Positions 13,301-25,867 of a stretch of 64,000 bases of DNA are shown here, in pieces. The number at the start of each line of letters is the position of its first letter. The stretch's first letter is position 1. A program made the position numbers and the translations under genes. Source of the DNA: Zonotrichia leucophrys gambelii (lineage: Eukaryota; Chordata; Aves; Passeriformes; Passerellidae); assembly GCF_028769735.1 (NCBI RefSeq), contig NC_088177.1, positions 23,163,599 to 23,227,598 on the forward strand. Direction: 5' to 3'. The notes under the pieces are model-generated. The model worked only from the letters and a program-made list of their open reading frames with translations. It was not told the origin of the DNA and made no database searches.

Positions 13301-16300
13301 CTTAATGTCTACTTTTCTTGTTCTGATAGAAGCAGACTAAATAGCTTTCTTAATGCTGTGAAGTTTCTTTTTTAATTAAAAGAAATATCAGCATCATACT
13401 AAACAGAAGTTGTATTTGGTAAATGGTCAAACACAACTTTTTGAAACAAGTCTAAATGCAACTTTCTTTGTTCTACATTTCATGTCCAAAGTACATGATA
13501 AGCTGTTAATTTGCCATTCAGAGGTGGAGCGGTTGCACTACATACATATACATGCTTCAGCTGCAGATTTTGAAGCTGGATGCATGTCCTGCATTATTCT
13601 TGGTTTACAGATGTAAAACTGACTAAATCCAGGAACGACCTTTTCCAGCAAAGGGCTCAGACAACTACTGTGGGACGTGGGGCAGAGTTTGGGCTTTTGA
13701 TCTCACAACTGCAACCCTCTGTTTATCTGTAGGGTTAATCTGAGGAGGTATAAAATACACAAATCCTGTTCCACCCTGCCTTTCATCCAACACCTGTTCA
13801 GCTATAAGACACTGACAGAGACTGGAACATCGAAGGAGTCTGGTAGAGCTGACAGCTGCAAAGTGTGTTTTTATGGCAGCATGAGGTTTCCTTGGGCAGG
13901 GGCACAGGACTGGTTGGTCTCAGAAGCTCTCTCCAAACTAAACGGGGCCGTATTTCTGGGTGGTTTCACTACTGAAGGCAGAGCACTGCTCCTGTGATAA
14001 TCATGTTAAAAAATTGTTAAAATCAAGAGGTAAATACACATCAGTCATTTCCATACCCATTCCCCTTTACTGTAAATTTTGTAAAATTCCCTTTTAATGC
14101 CACTGTCCTGCCTCTGCTTCAGTTGGTCGTTTGAAAAGAGGTTCTAACTAGCACTGTGAAGGGCAAAGAGTTGCTATCCACAGTCTCCAGTAACAGATGG
14201 AGGCCTTTAAAAGCCAGTTTGCTCTGGGCATTAAACATGCTGGAGCTGCAACATTTGATTCTTTCTCTTTTGGAGAGAGTAAATGTGTCAGACTGGAATA
14301 TAACAGGCTTTGGTCTTCCATGGCTATGAAGAAGTACAAAATCTGTCCACTGGTGTTAATAACTGACTATAAAGATATATTTTAAAAGGTGCCTGCCTGC
14401 AGCTATAAATATAAGCAAGTATCTTAGAGGCCTTTATATATGAAAAGAACCTTTCACAAATAAAAATCTTTGCCATCAGAAAATGATGTCTTCAAAATGG
14501 CTTCATGGAATCATGGAAGATTATGTGAGAGATAATGAAGGCATCACATTTAAATATTCTTCACTTTGATACTTTCTCTTCAGCTTTTGATGATCATCCT
14601 TTAAGGTTTTTCAGATCCTAATCTTCTGAGAGAGATTTGCGATGAAGAGATACTTGAAAAGGCAATTTTATTTCTTCTCTGTGTGTCATGTTGTCTGGAG
14701 CTGCAGTTTCACTCCAGAGTGTACATAAGGTCAAATCCTGACCTGCTATTCAAATAGTATGTGGACTCTGGATTCTAACAGTGCCTCTGGGATTTAAGAT
14801 GTACACCACATTATTTTGCCAGGTTATTTTGCTGCATTGGAATATATATTTCATGAGATATCTTTATATGTGTTAAATATAATCAAGTTCCTTTTTACTT
14901 CTTTCCATCAGTCAGGCAGTATTTTCTGATGAGGAAACCTTGCTGATCATTCCACATGCCACTGTAAATAAGGCTATCCAAACAGTGGACTACGTCCAGT
15001 AAGTGGAAGTTGCTGATACAGAATAGTTCTGGTAGCACATAGGAAGGAAGCTGAGTATATCAAATGGCAGAATGTACCTTTTTCTTAAACAAAGCCATAC
15101 TAATATGCTTATCAGTATGTTTCAGAATACTTTCCTTGCATAATATGCACTGATGTACAGGTACTAAAACTGAAGTAGAGAAATTTTAAGATGACATGGC
15201 AAAGTAGGATGTTAGCATTTTCTGTTTTTAGCTGGACTGGTTGTGCATGGTTGTGCACATTTTACAAAGGAAGAATGCTTTGGGAAGAACTTGCCGGTTT
15301 CTTTACATCCGATTTTATCACATTATCAAATATTGATACAGAAGATTGTGAAGAATATGCTATTAGAAGAGTTAGTGCAAAATCATTTAGTAAGCATTTT
15401 CCTTCTTAGGCTTTATTCATCCACAGGAGCCCAAAGGTGAATAAAAAATGTTATTTTTCTGTTCCCATGGGCTGTCTTTTATAGTGGCCAGAATTGTGAC
15501 TGTATGGTGAAAGCCACTTTGATGTTCCACGTGTTTTGCAGTAAGGGGCTCATTAATGACATATGGCCTTTTGTGATGGCGATGGAAACTAAGGCTCAAC
15601 CAGTCCCTTGTCTCTCACCTGTTCACAAGTAATAAGCAGGATGTGATAGAATTCCGGTGGTAGCAATGAGGAAAGGAGAATCTTGTCTCCCACCTGAACT
15701 GAGTACAAAGGTGCTTTTCCTCCCCCTGTGTATCCATTCCACCCTATTCCATGCATGCCTGGGTATGGAGTAACCACAGATCTTATCCTTATGCTCTTCT
15801 TTGGAGGCATGACATCCTTTTTTTTCAAGCTACCTACGACTGATGATATTTTCCTAGTCCGGCAACTGCTGAGTTTATATTTTATTAGGCAAGACCAGTT
15901 GCCTTCCATGTGTTTAGCTGAACTTGTGTTCCTGATTCCCTTCAAGACAAATTTTTGGGTTATATGGACATATGGAAATGTGACCAGAGGAGGCACATCT
16001 GACTTTAACTTGCCATAAGCTCACAGAAGAGTCATATGAATTTTCCTCAAGGATACAAAGAGCATTGAAATTGAAGATTCACAGGGTAAAAAGATTCCAG
16101 AGTAAAATGTTCTTAATTGTTTTAAGAAAGGGGAAATTGAACTTCTAAATGTTCAAAACCCCACAGTCTTTTAAGGGATTGTAAATCACTGGGGTGCTTT
16201 ACAAAAATAATTTCACTGTAACTTGAATTTTAATTGCCTGCCCCTTCCTTTTACTGTCATGGTACCTTCATCATCTCTTTTTTCCTGAAAGGGAGTGTTG

Positions 16301-18086
16301 CTGTTGTTCTTTATTTTAAGAAATCCTCTGAAATTTTTCCTGCAGTGCTGCAAAATTTCAGGGAGGGATATGTTTTAGTATTCTGTGTTATTAGTATTTT
16401 TTATATATCTCTGTAATTTTAAAATATGAAGTTTTAATGAATGTTCTTCTCTAAACCCTGGACTTTTGCATTTCTATCCTGAGAAACTGAAGATAGTCAA
16501 TGCCAGGTGCAGCCAGAATACTGCTGCAGCCCCACAACATATCATTTTTTTAACATTATTCAAATTAGGCTCTGCACTCATAATTCTGTTGTTTCCTTTA
16601 TTGCTGTTGTAAAGCAAATGGTTCTTTTATACAAATGTTATCTCCTGGCTATTAATTCAGCAGTTATTTTGGATTATGGCACTCCTGTTAAATTTAGGAA
16701 TGTAAAACCTCATAAATATTTAAAAGTTTAAGACTGACGTATGAAGAAATTGTTTTTGACTTGCTTTGTTAATATCCTGTTGTTCAATTTGTAATAGATT
16801 TGGAATATATTGTTATTTCTCCACTGTTTGACAAATGGAAAAACAATTTTAGAGTTGAGCAACTGCTTCAAGTGTTCTACCTTGAATTGCAACAGGCTGA
16901 TAAAAGTGTTGGTTTTCAGAAAAAATAGCAAGGAAAAGATCTGGTTTTTCTTTAAGAGGCCAAAAATTCTGAAAGTGTTAATTAGATCCCACTTCAAACT
17001 TAATGAAAATGCAGCAGTAGGTTTGCAATGATTGTTTGATAAACCATTTCGAGAATCAAGTGCTTCTCCTTCAGTCTGCTATTCAAGCTTTTCACTAAGG
17101 AGCTAAGGAGTATGCTGTACAAATGTGTTTCTTCCCCAAAAACCAATTATATGGAGTCTTATTTCTATCCAGTGAGTGTGTTCATAGACTTACTATTAAT
17201 CTGCATCTCCAGTATCCCCCAAGTCTTTGAAGAATAACTGAATGATAAAAAAGTCATAATTTTTGTAAGATTGCTGAAGGTCTGGACAGCACCATCTCAG
17301 GGCCAGCATTCCTGCTTCACACCTAACCTGGCTCATGCAGGTGCTGCCACTGAGCAAGCTACAGCACATCTCTGTGTTCAACTAAATACATCAGCCAGGC
17401 CAGCACACGTTCCTGTGTGTGCAAGAGCAGCTCATTCCACTCTTACAAACAGAAGTCCCTATTATAGAGACAAAGCAAAATGTATGGCTTTTACTGTTGT
17501 TTTATTGACTGACTATAAAATCAGCATGTTGAAAATTCTTTATTTTACTTTGGAGTGTACTTCTGCTAGACATGTCTTGTATTTCCCTTCTTCTGGTTCT
17601 GTGTGTGCATAGTGAACAGTGTAAAGCAAAGGGCACTTGTATGCTTATGATTTTGAAGGCATTTGGAGGAAGAAATTCTGCAGAGCAGTATATTCACTTT
17701 GCATTTGTAAATGGTAGCAATTAAAACTCCCAGCTTCTGGCTATCCAGATGTTTCTTGCATTACAGCACTGTAATTTGCATTGGAATATATTGTGTTACT
17801 GCAGTGGCTGTAAAGTGGTCAGCTTTCAGTCTAAATGCTGTATCAGGGCTCCAGTTGGAATGGTGAGCATATTTCCTGCTCATACCAGGTTCTTCTCCTT
17901 CCCACTGTTTCCACACTCTGTTAGCTTGACTTGTTTGTTTTTCTCAGATGAAGACTTTTACTGCTCAGCATTTGAATCAAGCAGGGAATGTATCGGCAGG
18001 TCAGAACTGATGTACGGTTTCGTTCTTGTAAGAGTGAATAAAAGGACGGAAGTTTTGAATCAGAAATTTCCCTTTGGCATTTTCAG
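1364..18086 (+). other. PDE11A intron, about 16.7 kb
   Basis: This is mostly AT-rich, unannotated sequence. It contains GC-richer patches at about 7370-7620 and 11700-12400 without convincing genes, a compact motif-rich block at about 5210-5370, an imperfect tandem AT repeat near 9610-9690, and a minus-strand reading frame at 15589-15996 described separately. No PDE11A coding exon is expected here, because the flanking exons join directly. Confidence 0.8.
15673..15909 (-). pseudogene. Possible relic of a chaperonin-10 (HSPE1) retrocopy
   Basis: Inside an uninterrupted 135-codon minus-strand frame (15589-15996), an internal methionine at 15909 opens a stretch with two blocks resembling mitochondrial chaperonin 10. 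VMPPKKS resembles IMLPEKS of HSP10, at nearly the expected distance from the start. SVQVGDKILL resembles SVKVGDKVLL, about six codons further on than in HSP10. Residues between and after the blocks match poorly, and no introns or poly(A) tail are evident. A very old retrocopy would normally carry stops, and this frame has none, so chance resemblance remains quite possible. This is inference from remembered family motifs, not an alignment. Confidence 0.22.
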
Positions 18087-18233
18087 GCAGCAAACATCCC
18101 TCTGGTGTCAGAGCTTGGCATTGATGACATCCATTTTGATGACTTCTCGCTTGATGTGGATGCCATGATTACTGCAGCCCTGCGGATGTTCATGGAACTT
18201 GGAATGGTTCAGAAATTTAAAATTGACTACGAG
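18087..18233 (+). CDS. PDE11A: PDE11A coding exon (147 bp)
   Basis: This encodes 49 residues, from AANIPLVSELGID to KFKIDYE. They form the N-terminal helices of the catalytic domain, including the acidic stretch GIDDIHFDDFSLDVD. The acceptor is TTTCAG and the donor is GTAACC; both ends are phase 0. The reading frame is open well upstream of the acceptor, but that upstream translation does not resemble PDE11A, so the AG at 18085-18086 is taken as the boundary. Confidence 0.96.
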
Positions 18234-18336
18234 GTAACCATCTGCGCTGCAAATATCTGCTGCTTTTGTCTTGGCACTGCTCTGTCCATTTGTACACATT
18301 TAGTAGCCCTGCTCCAAACTGCACTTTGAATTTCAG

Positions 18337-18444
18337 ACGCTGTGTAGGTGGCTCCTGACGGTGCGGAAGAACTATCGAATGGTCCTGTATCACAACTGGA
18401 GGCACGCTTTCAACGTCTGCCAGCTGATGTTTGCCATGCTCACT
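18337..18444 (+). CDS. PDE11A: PDE11A coding exon (108 bp, HNWRH catalytic motif)
   Basis: This encodes 36 residues, from TLCRWLLTV to LMFAMLT. The HNWRH motif supplies the proton-donor histidine and the first metal-binding histidine of class I PDEs. It is separated from the previous exon by an intron of only 103 bp. Retention of that intron would end translation at a stop at about 18327-18329. The acceptor is TTTCAG and the donor is GTGAGT, phase 0 at both ends. Confidence 0.97.
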
Positions 18445-19539
18445 GTGAGTACCCAGCCACACAGCCCCCAAGAGCTTTTACTGCCACACTGCCTAACCTG
18501 TCTAAACATTTTCCAGCATTCCATTTCTTTTCTAGTTATTATGCTACTCATTTCCAATAGCAAAGCAGACAGAATTTATTCAACTTAAGGCAGCACATAT
18601 TTGGCAAAACCTTATAGTGTTTTAGTGACAGTGATATCATAGGCACATTAAAGTGACTGAAAACAGATGGCAGTCTTGGAGTGCTCTTGTTATTACAGAT
18701 CTTGATCTTATGAAATGTTTTTCTTTTGGAACTCTTTGATTTGACATTTATTTCAAACTCCTAATTGGGAAGTACAAAACCAAGGATTAGAATCCCAAAG
18801 TACTTATTATGTTGATATTTATTACTTCCTTATCCAGCTTAATCTAAATAGTTTTAGAAGATATTGCCTCAAAACATTTGAAAATTATCTTCCAGCATAG
18901 TGATCTAAGTGAATCTTGAGTCTCCACTGGACATTGTTAACACTTAGGGATTTTATTAGCATGTATCTCCAGCAGTACCTGTAGCTCCTTTAGCATACAA
19001 GTAAATTCTACTTAAATTTAAAGTAAATTCTGCTGAAAGTACCACTAGAACAAGCATACTGCTCTCTTTCCCTACCCCCCAGCAACTTCAGTGCAGGAAA
19101 TAACCCATGTTTGGCTAACTCATTCTTGTAAATGTACCAACAAAAAACTCAGGGGTCCTGAATGCCAGAACTTCGCATGTTGGGCAAGAAAAAGAGACTC
19201 TGACTTCCCCTAGCAGGTGAAGATGTCATTCTAGTGCTTGGGCAGTGCCAGCAGGGTGGGTGTGTTTCTCTGAGTGTTGATGGAGGCATAGTGAAGCTGT
19301 ATGTTGCACCATGAGACAAAGGAAAGGAAGACATCCAACGAGAGAACCTCTTCCTCTGGGCATGAGGCTGCTCAGCTGCACAGAACATTGTTTCAGCAGG
19401 TGTTTGCTGATGCTCTCTAAGGAAATTCGGTGGTAAGGCCTGGGTGTAGCTAGTTTTTATGGTTTTATAAATTTGACATGCATTTTTTCCCAGTTTTAGA
19501 CAAAGGAAAAGCAATTTACTCTGATGAGCATAGGCAAAG

Positions 19540-19780
19540 GCAGGCAGCGGCGCTGGGTGTGAATGGCAGTAATTTCTGCCGGGGGGAGTCCCCAGCCCCA
19601 GGCGGCACCCCTAGGTGGAGCTGCGAGGCCGGGTTTGCGGCACGCTGCTCTGCCGGGGGCACCGGGCACCGCCTTCCCGGCTGGAGTGCCCGCCCTGGGG
19701 CCGGCACAGAGGGAGCGGGGCCTGCTGCTCCAGCAGCCACCGACTGATGCTCTGACCGTGGCTCTCACGGCGCCATTTCA
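19540..19780. other. Orphan CpG/GC-rich patch inside a PDE11A intron
   Basis: About 240 bp of GC-rich, CpG-containing sequence stands out sharply from AT-rich flanks. It has open frames on both strands (for example 19478-19747 + and 19496-19768 -), as GC-rich DNA often does, but none looks like a known protein. It could be a small intragenic CpG island, possibly an alternative promoter, or part of an inserted element. Confidence 0.5.
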
Positions 19781-20859
19781 GAGCCCTTTTAGCAGTCAGC
19801 ACAGGGGTGCAGCTGTGTGAGATGTGATCCAGCGTTTTTAAGCCAAGTTTGTTTCCTTGCCCACACTCCTGGTAATGAACAGAATGAGCAATTCCAAGTG
19901 CAGGGCTGGATGTGAGTGGCCACAGCACTGCAGTCTCCACACATCCCACCCCGCTTTGCTCTGGCTCTGGCTGAGAACAGAATAAGTTCAGTGCATGATC
20001 TGTTTGGTCTGCTCTCCCTTCCAGATACAGGAACATTCTTTTGTAGAAAAAAAGACACAAAAAAGAAACTTGACATTAGTAATAATCCAAAGCCTGCTCC
20101 TATTGCATTTGTCTTGGGGATACCATCCAAGTTAGTGTGTGCCTTCTTTTCTCACTGGTAAAAGGGCAAAATTCTTAGACAAACCCCTTGAAGGGCTTAT
20201 CAGAGCCCTTCTCTGCCACTCAAGAAGGCACTGCTTTGTGCAGTTATTGCAGCTTATTTCTGATTTCTCCATGACAGTGAGCAATGTAGACTGCCCCACA
20301 AATAGAGACCAGTAATTCTATTTTAGGGCATTTTCAGCTAGGATTTCCCATAGTATAGTCATGTCTAACCTATAGTGCAGTAGCCTCTAAGGGCCCCACC
20401 CTACTCCCACTAAATACACAAGGAAAATTCAGCTGTGTTGAACAAGCCAAACAAGAGAAATTCAACATAGAGCAGACCATTGTTTCACTCCTGGTAAACT
20501 CTGCCTTTTGCATATCTAAAGCATGTTCCTGTATGTATAAGTATGTATTCTCTCTCCTGAACAATCATAAGCCCAGTTCTGCAAGCTGTAGTTCTGTATT
20601 CAGATGCTCAAGAATTCTGAAGGCAACACTGCAGCAAGGCTGCTCCTGCAAGTTAAGGGAGTACCTGAGAGTAAAGTGCAGGATCAAGCCCAGGCTTCAT
20701 TATCAGTGCCTTTGCCAACACAGTTCACATTGATACTTATTTCAAAGGGCAAAAATGAACAAGTAAGCAATACCAAATTAAAATCCCATCTGGTGCGCTA
20801 ATAACAAAACATATAGATGTGGGGCAAGGTATAATGAATGCAATTCATTTCCTCACATG

Positions 20860-20922
20860 AAAGAATGACCTCCATAACTCACTAGAGACTCTGCCACTCA
20901 TGAGTTATGGGTCATTCCTTTT
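20860..20922. repeat. Imperfect inverted repeat (hairpin-forming)
   Basis: The left arm GAATGACCTCCATAACTCA (20863-20881) pairs with the right arm TGAGTTATGGGTCATTC (20901-20917), with a two-base bulge and a loop of about 19 bases. Weaker pairing continues outward, giving an imperfect stem of perhaps 25-30 bp. The size is compatible with a pre-miRNA-like hairpin or a small palindromic DNA-transposon remnant; sequence alone does not decide. Confidence 0.6.
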
Positions 20923-23093
20923 CTGGTGAAAATAAATTTTACTGCACCATCGTCTACAGCCATGTTTTTTTTTTCCTCCTGTAAATTCAGAAATGGAGAA
21001 ATGTAATCCTCTGTTTACTTGCATTATGTTCAAAGAAGATATCTCCTTACTGTAGTATTGTTTTAAATGAAATATTTTTACTACGTGACATATGCTATAT
21101 TTCTTTCATATATTCAGTGACAAGACTTTTCATTAAATAAAATGTTGCATTTATTTTTGAGATATTGCTACTGTTAATAAATTCCTTAATTGGTTTCCCT
21201 GCATTTGCAATACAGGTTGAATCCTTGAATTTAATCAAAGTTTGGATTACACTAAAGAATATTTATTACAACATCAATTTCATATTATAAAACTTCCCTT
21301 TTAAGTTATCTTAACTTAGCCATTAATATTTTCTCTAGACTGAAACTTGACACATCGTGTGTTGTCAGTTACAAACTATTCTTAATTCCTTTTTATAACT
21401 AGATCTTTATTACTATTTGTTATAGAAGAGCTGTGTTTAAAAAAATAAAAAGAGAAAATGCTATTTTTAGAGGATTTTTTTCTGCTTGGGTAGATGTTAC
21501 CAAAACAAGAACAACAGTAATGCCACTAGAAATCAGGTGAACCTCTTTCCTAATATCCAAGTTATTTTGTACACTGGTGGATTCTACACAAAATTAATTA
21601 ATCTTTTTTTTCTTCATGCTTGATCATCTTTTCTGCTATGTAAATTTTAAGGAATTATAAAGTTTTTGTAGCAAGTCTTGCACTTCATCAATTCCCACTG
21701 AAGTGCATTCCTGAGCACCTGGGGGAGCTTGGCTCCCTGTACTGTTTATGTAGTAACTGTGGCCACATTTCAGACTGTCTAAACAGAGGCTACTTAGATT
21801 TGAATGTGCATTTCTCTAAGTAGAATTTGTGGTCTTTGGGGTGACTAGCAGAGCTTTCACAGAGTATTGCAGCAATTCACTGGTGTTTCTGAGTGTAAGT
21901 TCCTACCAAGGAAGGGCAACAAGTCCCCGTGTCACTTAAACTCTCTTCTTGCTAGTGGGTGAAATTATGCCCCTTTGAAAATCACTGATATTTGGGGATT
22001 CTTACGTGGTGTTGGTGTTCAGCCTTGGTTTGATCCTCCAATACAAATGTATTTTGTATCTCTTGTATATAATTTCCTTTCATGTGGCTAACTGAGGAGT
22101 GTCACTGGAGACTGACACTGTGAAAAGACAAGTGTTATGATTTTCCAGCTCAGCCAGTCATTTTTGCAGGTACTATGCCCTTCTGCTTGTGAAGAACCAG
22201 GTTGTTTCTGCCATGGGTAAGAGGTACAGCACCAGTGGTGCCCCACAGAGGCTCTAGCACCTCCTCCAGACAGGATCTGTTCAGGATACTTAAGGTTAGC
22301 AATAGCAGGAATGGTTTTCTCTCTGCCATGGCCCCGTTCAGGCAGGAAGACTGTTATCACAAGTATCCAAGAGGAGAAGCATAGTGATAAAAAAAGGTTT
22401 CTGTGATTATCTCCCCCATTCATATAGTCATGTCTGAGCTGCTAGTTGGGAATTTCATTGCATCTATTTTCAAATGCCTCTCCCAAATTCAAGTGGGTAT
22501 CTCCAGCAGAAGTTTGAGACGTTTCCTTTTTAAATTGTGCCACTTAATTTCAAAGTGCCAGATTGAAAAAAAATCTAATAGTTCATAACAGTTCCACAGA
22601 GTATATTTTATCTGGGTTCTTTTAAAGAACCAACTTAACATGTCAGCTATCTCTGACAGTAGGGATTGACTAAGATGGTCATCTCAGGATTGAAGAAATC
22701 AAAGTACTTCTCTAAATAATAATTTCAAAATTTTATCAGTTTAGTTTTGGGGTTTTTATTTCTCTGATTAGAAAATCCAGTTCCTGTCTCAGTTTGCAGC
22801 TACTGGTATTTGTTTTCAGCTCTTTTTGCCTTTAGTGCCTCCTGGCTAGCAGAGAAATGGCATGCTGGAAATGCAACAAAGAGATAATAACAGATCACTC
22901 CAAGGACATTATCTATTCTGCTAACCATCTGACATACAGCAGGGAATAGAATATGACAATAAAGCATTTATCTTCTCCTTACTGAAACGTTCATGGTATC
23001 AAAACAAAGTTGACTGTTGCTGGATGGACTAACATTACTTAATCCCTTTTGCTACTGATAGTTACAGCTGCTATTTTTTTTTTCTCCTCTCAG

Positions 23094-23203
23094 ACTGCAG
23101 GATTTCAGGAGATTCTAACTGAAATTGAAATTTTAGCTTTGATTGTGGGATGCTTGTGTCACGACCTTGACCACAGGGGAACCAACAATGCCTTCCAAGC
23201 CAA
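23094..23203 (+). CDS. PDE11A: PDE11A coding exon (110 bp, HDLDH metal-binding motif)
   Basis: This encodes TAGFQEIL through NNAFQA plus two bases of a split lysine codon. It carries [13 protein letters not shown], the PDE signature with the metal-binding His-Asp pair. The acceptor is CTCTCAG after a long pyrimidine tract, and the donor is GTAAGC. It ends after the second base of a codon and joins in frame to the exon at 25777. Confidence 0.97.
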
Positions 23204-25776
23204 GTAAGCTTTCTAATTCTTACTATTTTAATTTGGTTTTCTTCCACAGGAGAGCAAAAGGTGACCAGGATAAAGAATGAAGCATTAATTTCAAGCCTTC
23301 TAGGCCAAGGCCAAGTACTCTTATTCCTGTGTGCAGTGAGGGACTATCCATCTTTATCATTCTCTGTTCCTTTAAGTAATTGCTGGCTTGTCCTTTGTAG
23401 CTGGCTGTTGAACTGACACCACATATTGAAATGTGGTGCCAAAACTTGATGTTCTTTTCAGGCTCAGCTATTATTGATTCTGGTTTTCAACCCAGGAAGC
23501 ACCTAAATTGTCTGTCTGGGTTGTTCTTGCTGACTGGGGTGCATGGCATTAAGCAAAACTTTGTTCTGCTATTGCAGAGAGAAGAAAATAAGTGAAACTG
23601 AAATAATGCTTTCACAGAAACCAGGCTGCTGCCCTCAGACACAGTGAAGGAGAAGTAGGTTTTCAGAAGGTTTAAGAGTGGTACTTCTAACTGTGTAGGT
23701 AGGGGAACTTCTTAGACTAAAGTCAAATCCTTTCCAAAATCTGCCTTCCCTGAGAATAGGAGGGACAACAGAAAATGTCTGCAGCAACATCCTGGCCAAG
23801 CTGTGAAATAAAGCTGCCAGACATAGAGATTTCTTCAAATCCCTTTTTGTTTTCTTCACTCCTCAGTTCCTCTACAGTCAGAATATGAGGCCCCAAGGTA
23901 TTCCTGTCCTGCAGATCCCAGTGAGCATTTGTAGCTTTTTTCGTTCTGCCTTACTGCTAATCCTCTGGTATGATTGGGGAGTGGTCAAATGGTTGTCCAG
24001 AGATATTTGAAAGGCAGAGTGATGCTGTGTTAGCCTGTTTTGTCCTACTTTTGCAGAAGTACTCTGCTGCAATGTGTGTATGCAGGGGCTGCTGCATTTC
24101 TGGGGGCAAGGTGCCTCAGTGACCATCACTCAAACTGATGTTTCTGATGTTCACTAAGCTGCCATTTCCTGAGGTATTGGTGTTGCCATACAATCTCAAT
24201 GAAACAATGACACTGTCTGGATCTTCAATCACCACAGCAGGGAAAATCAATTGCAGTGCTCAAAAGACAGAGCTCGTGGTGCAAAGGTTACCAAGCACTG
24301 CTAGATGCCTTTTTGCAGCTGAGTCTTGAAGAGAATCAAAATAGACGAGACAAATGGCAAGGAAGCTCAGCTGATTGATGTTTATGTTCCCAATTTACAA
24401 AAACGAGACCTAAGATTTACATCCTGGCCATTTTAGGCTCTGATTAAATTAACCACTTCTCTGCTGCACCATTATACAAGAGTATCTTTTGTGCAGAGGG
24501 ATGGCTGAGTTAAAGGTACAGGGTTCAGCATTAGACTGCTATCACTCATACTTGTTGTTTGACAACAGAGTACAGAGAGGAGGCTACCATTTTATGACTC
24601 CATAAAGAAACTGCTGAAGACATTTAATGAAAGACAAACATTACCACACATGTATAAAACATCCCTGAAAACAGAAGCTGGAGTTTTCCTAACGCTAACT
24701 ATGATTTATTCCTCTAACCTGACATAAATTTAAGCATCACATTTTCCTATTTTATCTTCAGTGTTCAATACTGCTGCTCTGTATGATGAAGGTTCAAGAG
24801 GTATATGATGGAGGCAATATCACAGTTGTCTCAAATGGCTCTGTTATATATGTCAATATCACATTCTCTAGCGATGATGTTTCCTGGACATCCTTTTCTC
24901 TCATACAGCTGCATCTGATAATTAAGTATCAGTATGGTGCAGTTTTATGGTATATGCTCCTAGGAGACTCCTTCTGTCTCTAGCATAATCTCTTTTTCTC
25001 ATTTCTTTGGAAAGAAGGCCCATCTTGTCACTTTAGGCTGGGTCCCAGAAGTGACGTACTTTGCCTGACCTACTTTGGTACTTGGTGAACAGTGACCATT
25101 CTGACAAGCCAGTCCCATTCTCTGCACTTGCCAGCAATTTGCAATTTTATATTATTATTCCATATATTTTTGTCCTTTAAACGTAGAAAACCAACCTGCT
25201 CTGTTCATTTTGAATCTGATCTTGGTTTAGACAATAAATGTGATGAGAAAATACATTCTAGAGATATGCTAAGCTTTACTTTTATATTCACTGCTCTCAC
25301 TTGTGTTTTTTTGTTTACCTTGTTATTTGCAATTGGATTTTTTGTTGTTGTGTTTTGGGGTTTTAATTTCAGAGTTTGTAGTTGGCCATTGTAAGCCCTT
25401 ATGTTTATGTCTATTAAGAATTAAAAATAAAAGGTAACCGGGGAACAGCTGATCCCAGCTCAAGGACATTACCTTGTGTCTTTACTGCACAGTTCTGTGT
25501 CTGTGCTGTTGCTGAGGGACTCTGAAAGCTGCATTACAAAATTTCTTGTAGTTCCAGAAAAATCCTTATTCAGCTGGCAATATTTTGCAAAGACTGGAAC
25601 ATAAATGTTTTGTATCTGGATTTAAATTAGTATTTTGATCTCATCAGTTGTCTTAAGTGAGGTTGCTGAAGTGGAGGTGGAGAGAGTGTCTATGTGCTTT
25701 TGTCACTAAATTGTCTCTGAAACCTGCTTCGTAAGCAGACGAGCAGGATTTGTTGACTTCCCATGTTCTGTTTCAG
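23204..25776 (+). other. PDE11A intron, about 2.6 kb
   Basis: No recognisable repeat, RNA gene or reading frame was seen. It is bounded by a GTAAGC donor and a TTTCAG acceptor. Confidence 0.85.
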
Positions 25777-25867
25777 GAGTGGATCAGCCTTAGCTCAGCT
25801 CTACGGCACCTCTGCTACCTTGGAGCACCACCATTTCAATCATGCTGTCATGATTCTCCAAAGTGAG
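25777..25867 (+). CDS. PDE11A: PDE11A coding exon (91 bp, EHHHFNHA motif)
   Basis: One base completes the split lysine, then 30 codons read SGSALAQLYGT through AVMILQSE. LEHHHFNHA is a conserved active-site segment of class I PDEs. The acceptor is TTTCAG and the donor is GTACAA, a weaker donor than its neighbours. It ends in phase 0. Confidence 0.96.

Larger units (their letters stand above)
18445..23093 (+). other. PDE11A intron, about 4.6 kb
   Basis: This holds an isolated CpG- and GC-rich patch at about 19540-19780 and a long imperfect inverted repeat at 20860-20922, both listed separately. The rest is AT-rich and unremarkable. Confidence 0.85.

Noticed and set aside
18105..18329. Read-through frame across the 103-bp PDE11A intron
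   Set aside because: It is only the exon continued into the intron; splice sites at 18234 and 18336 are strong and the spliced protein matches PDE11A exactly.
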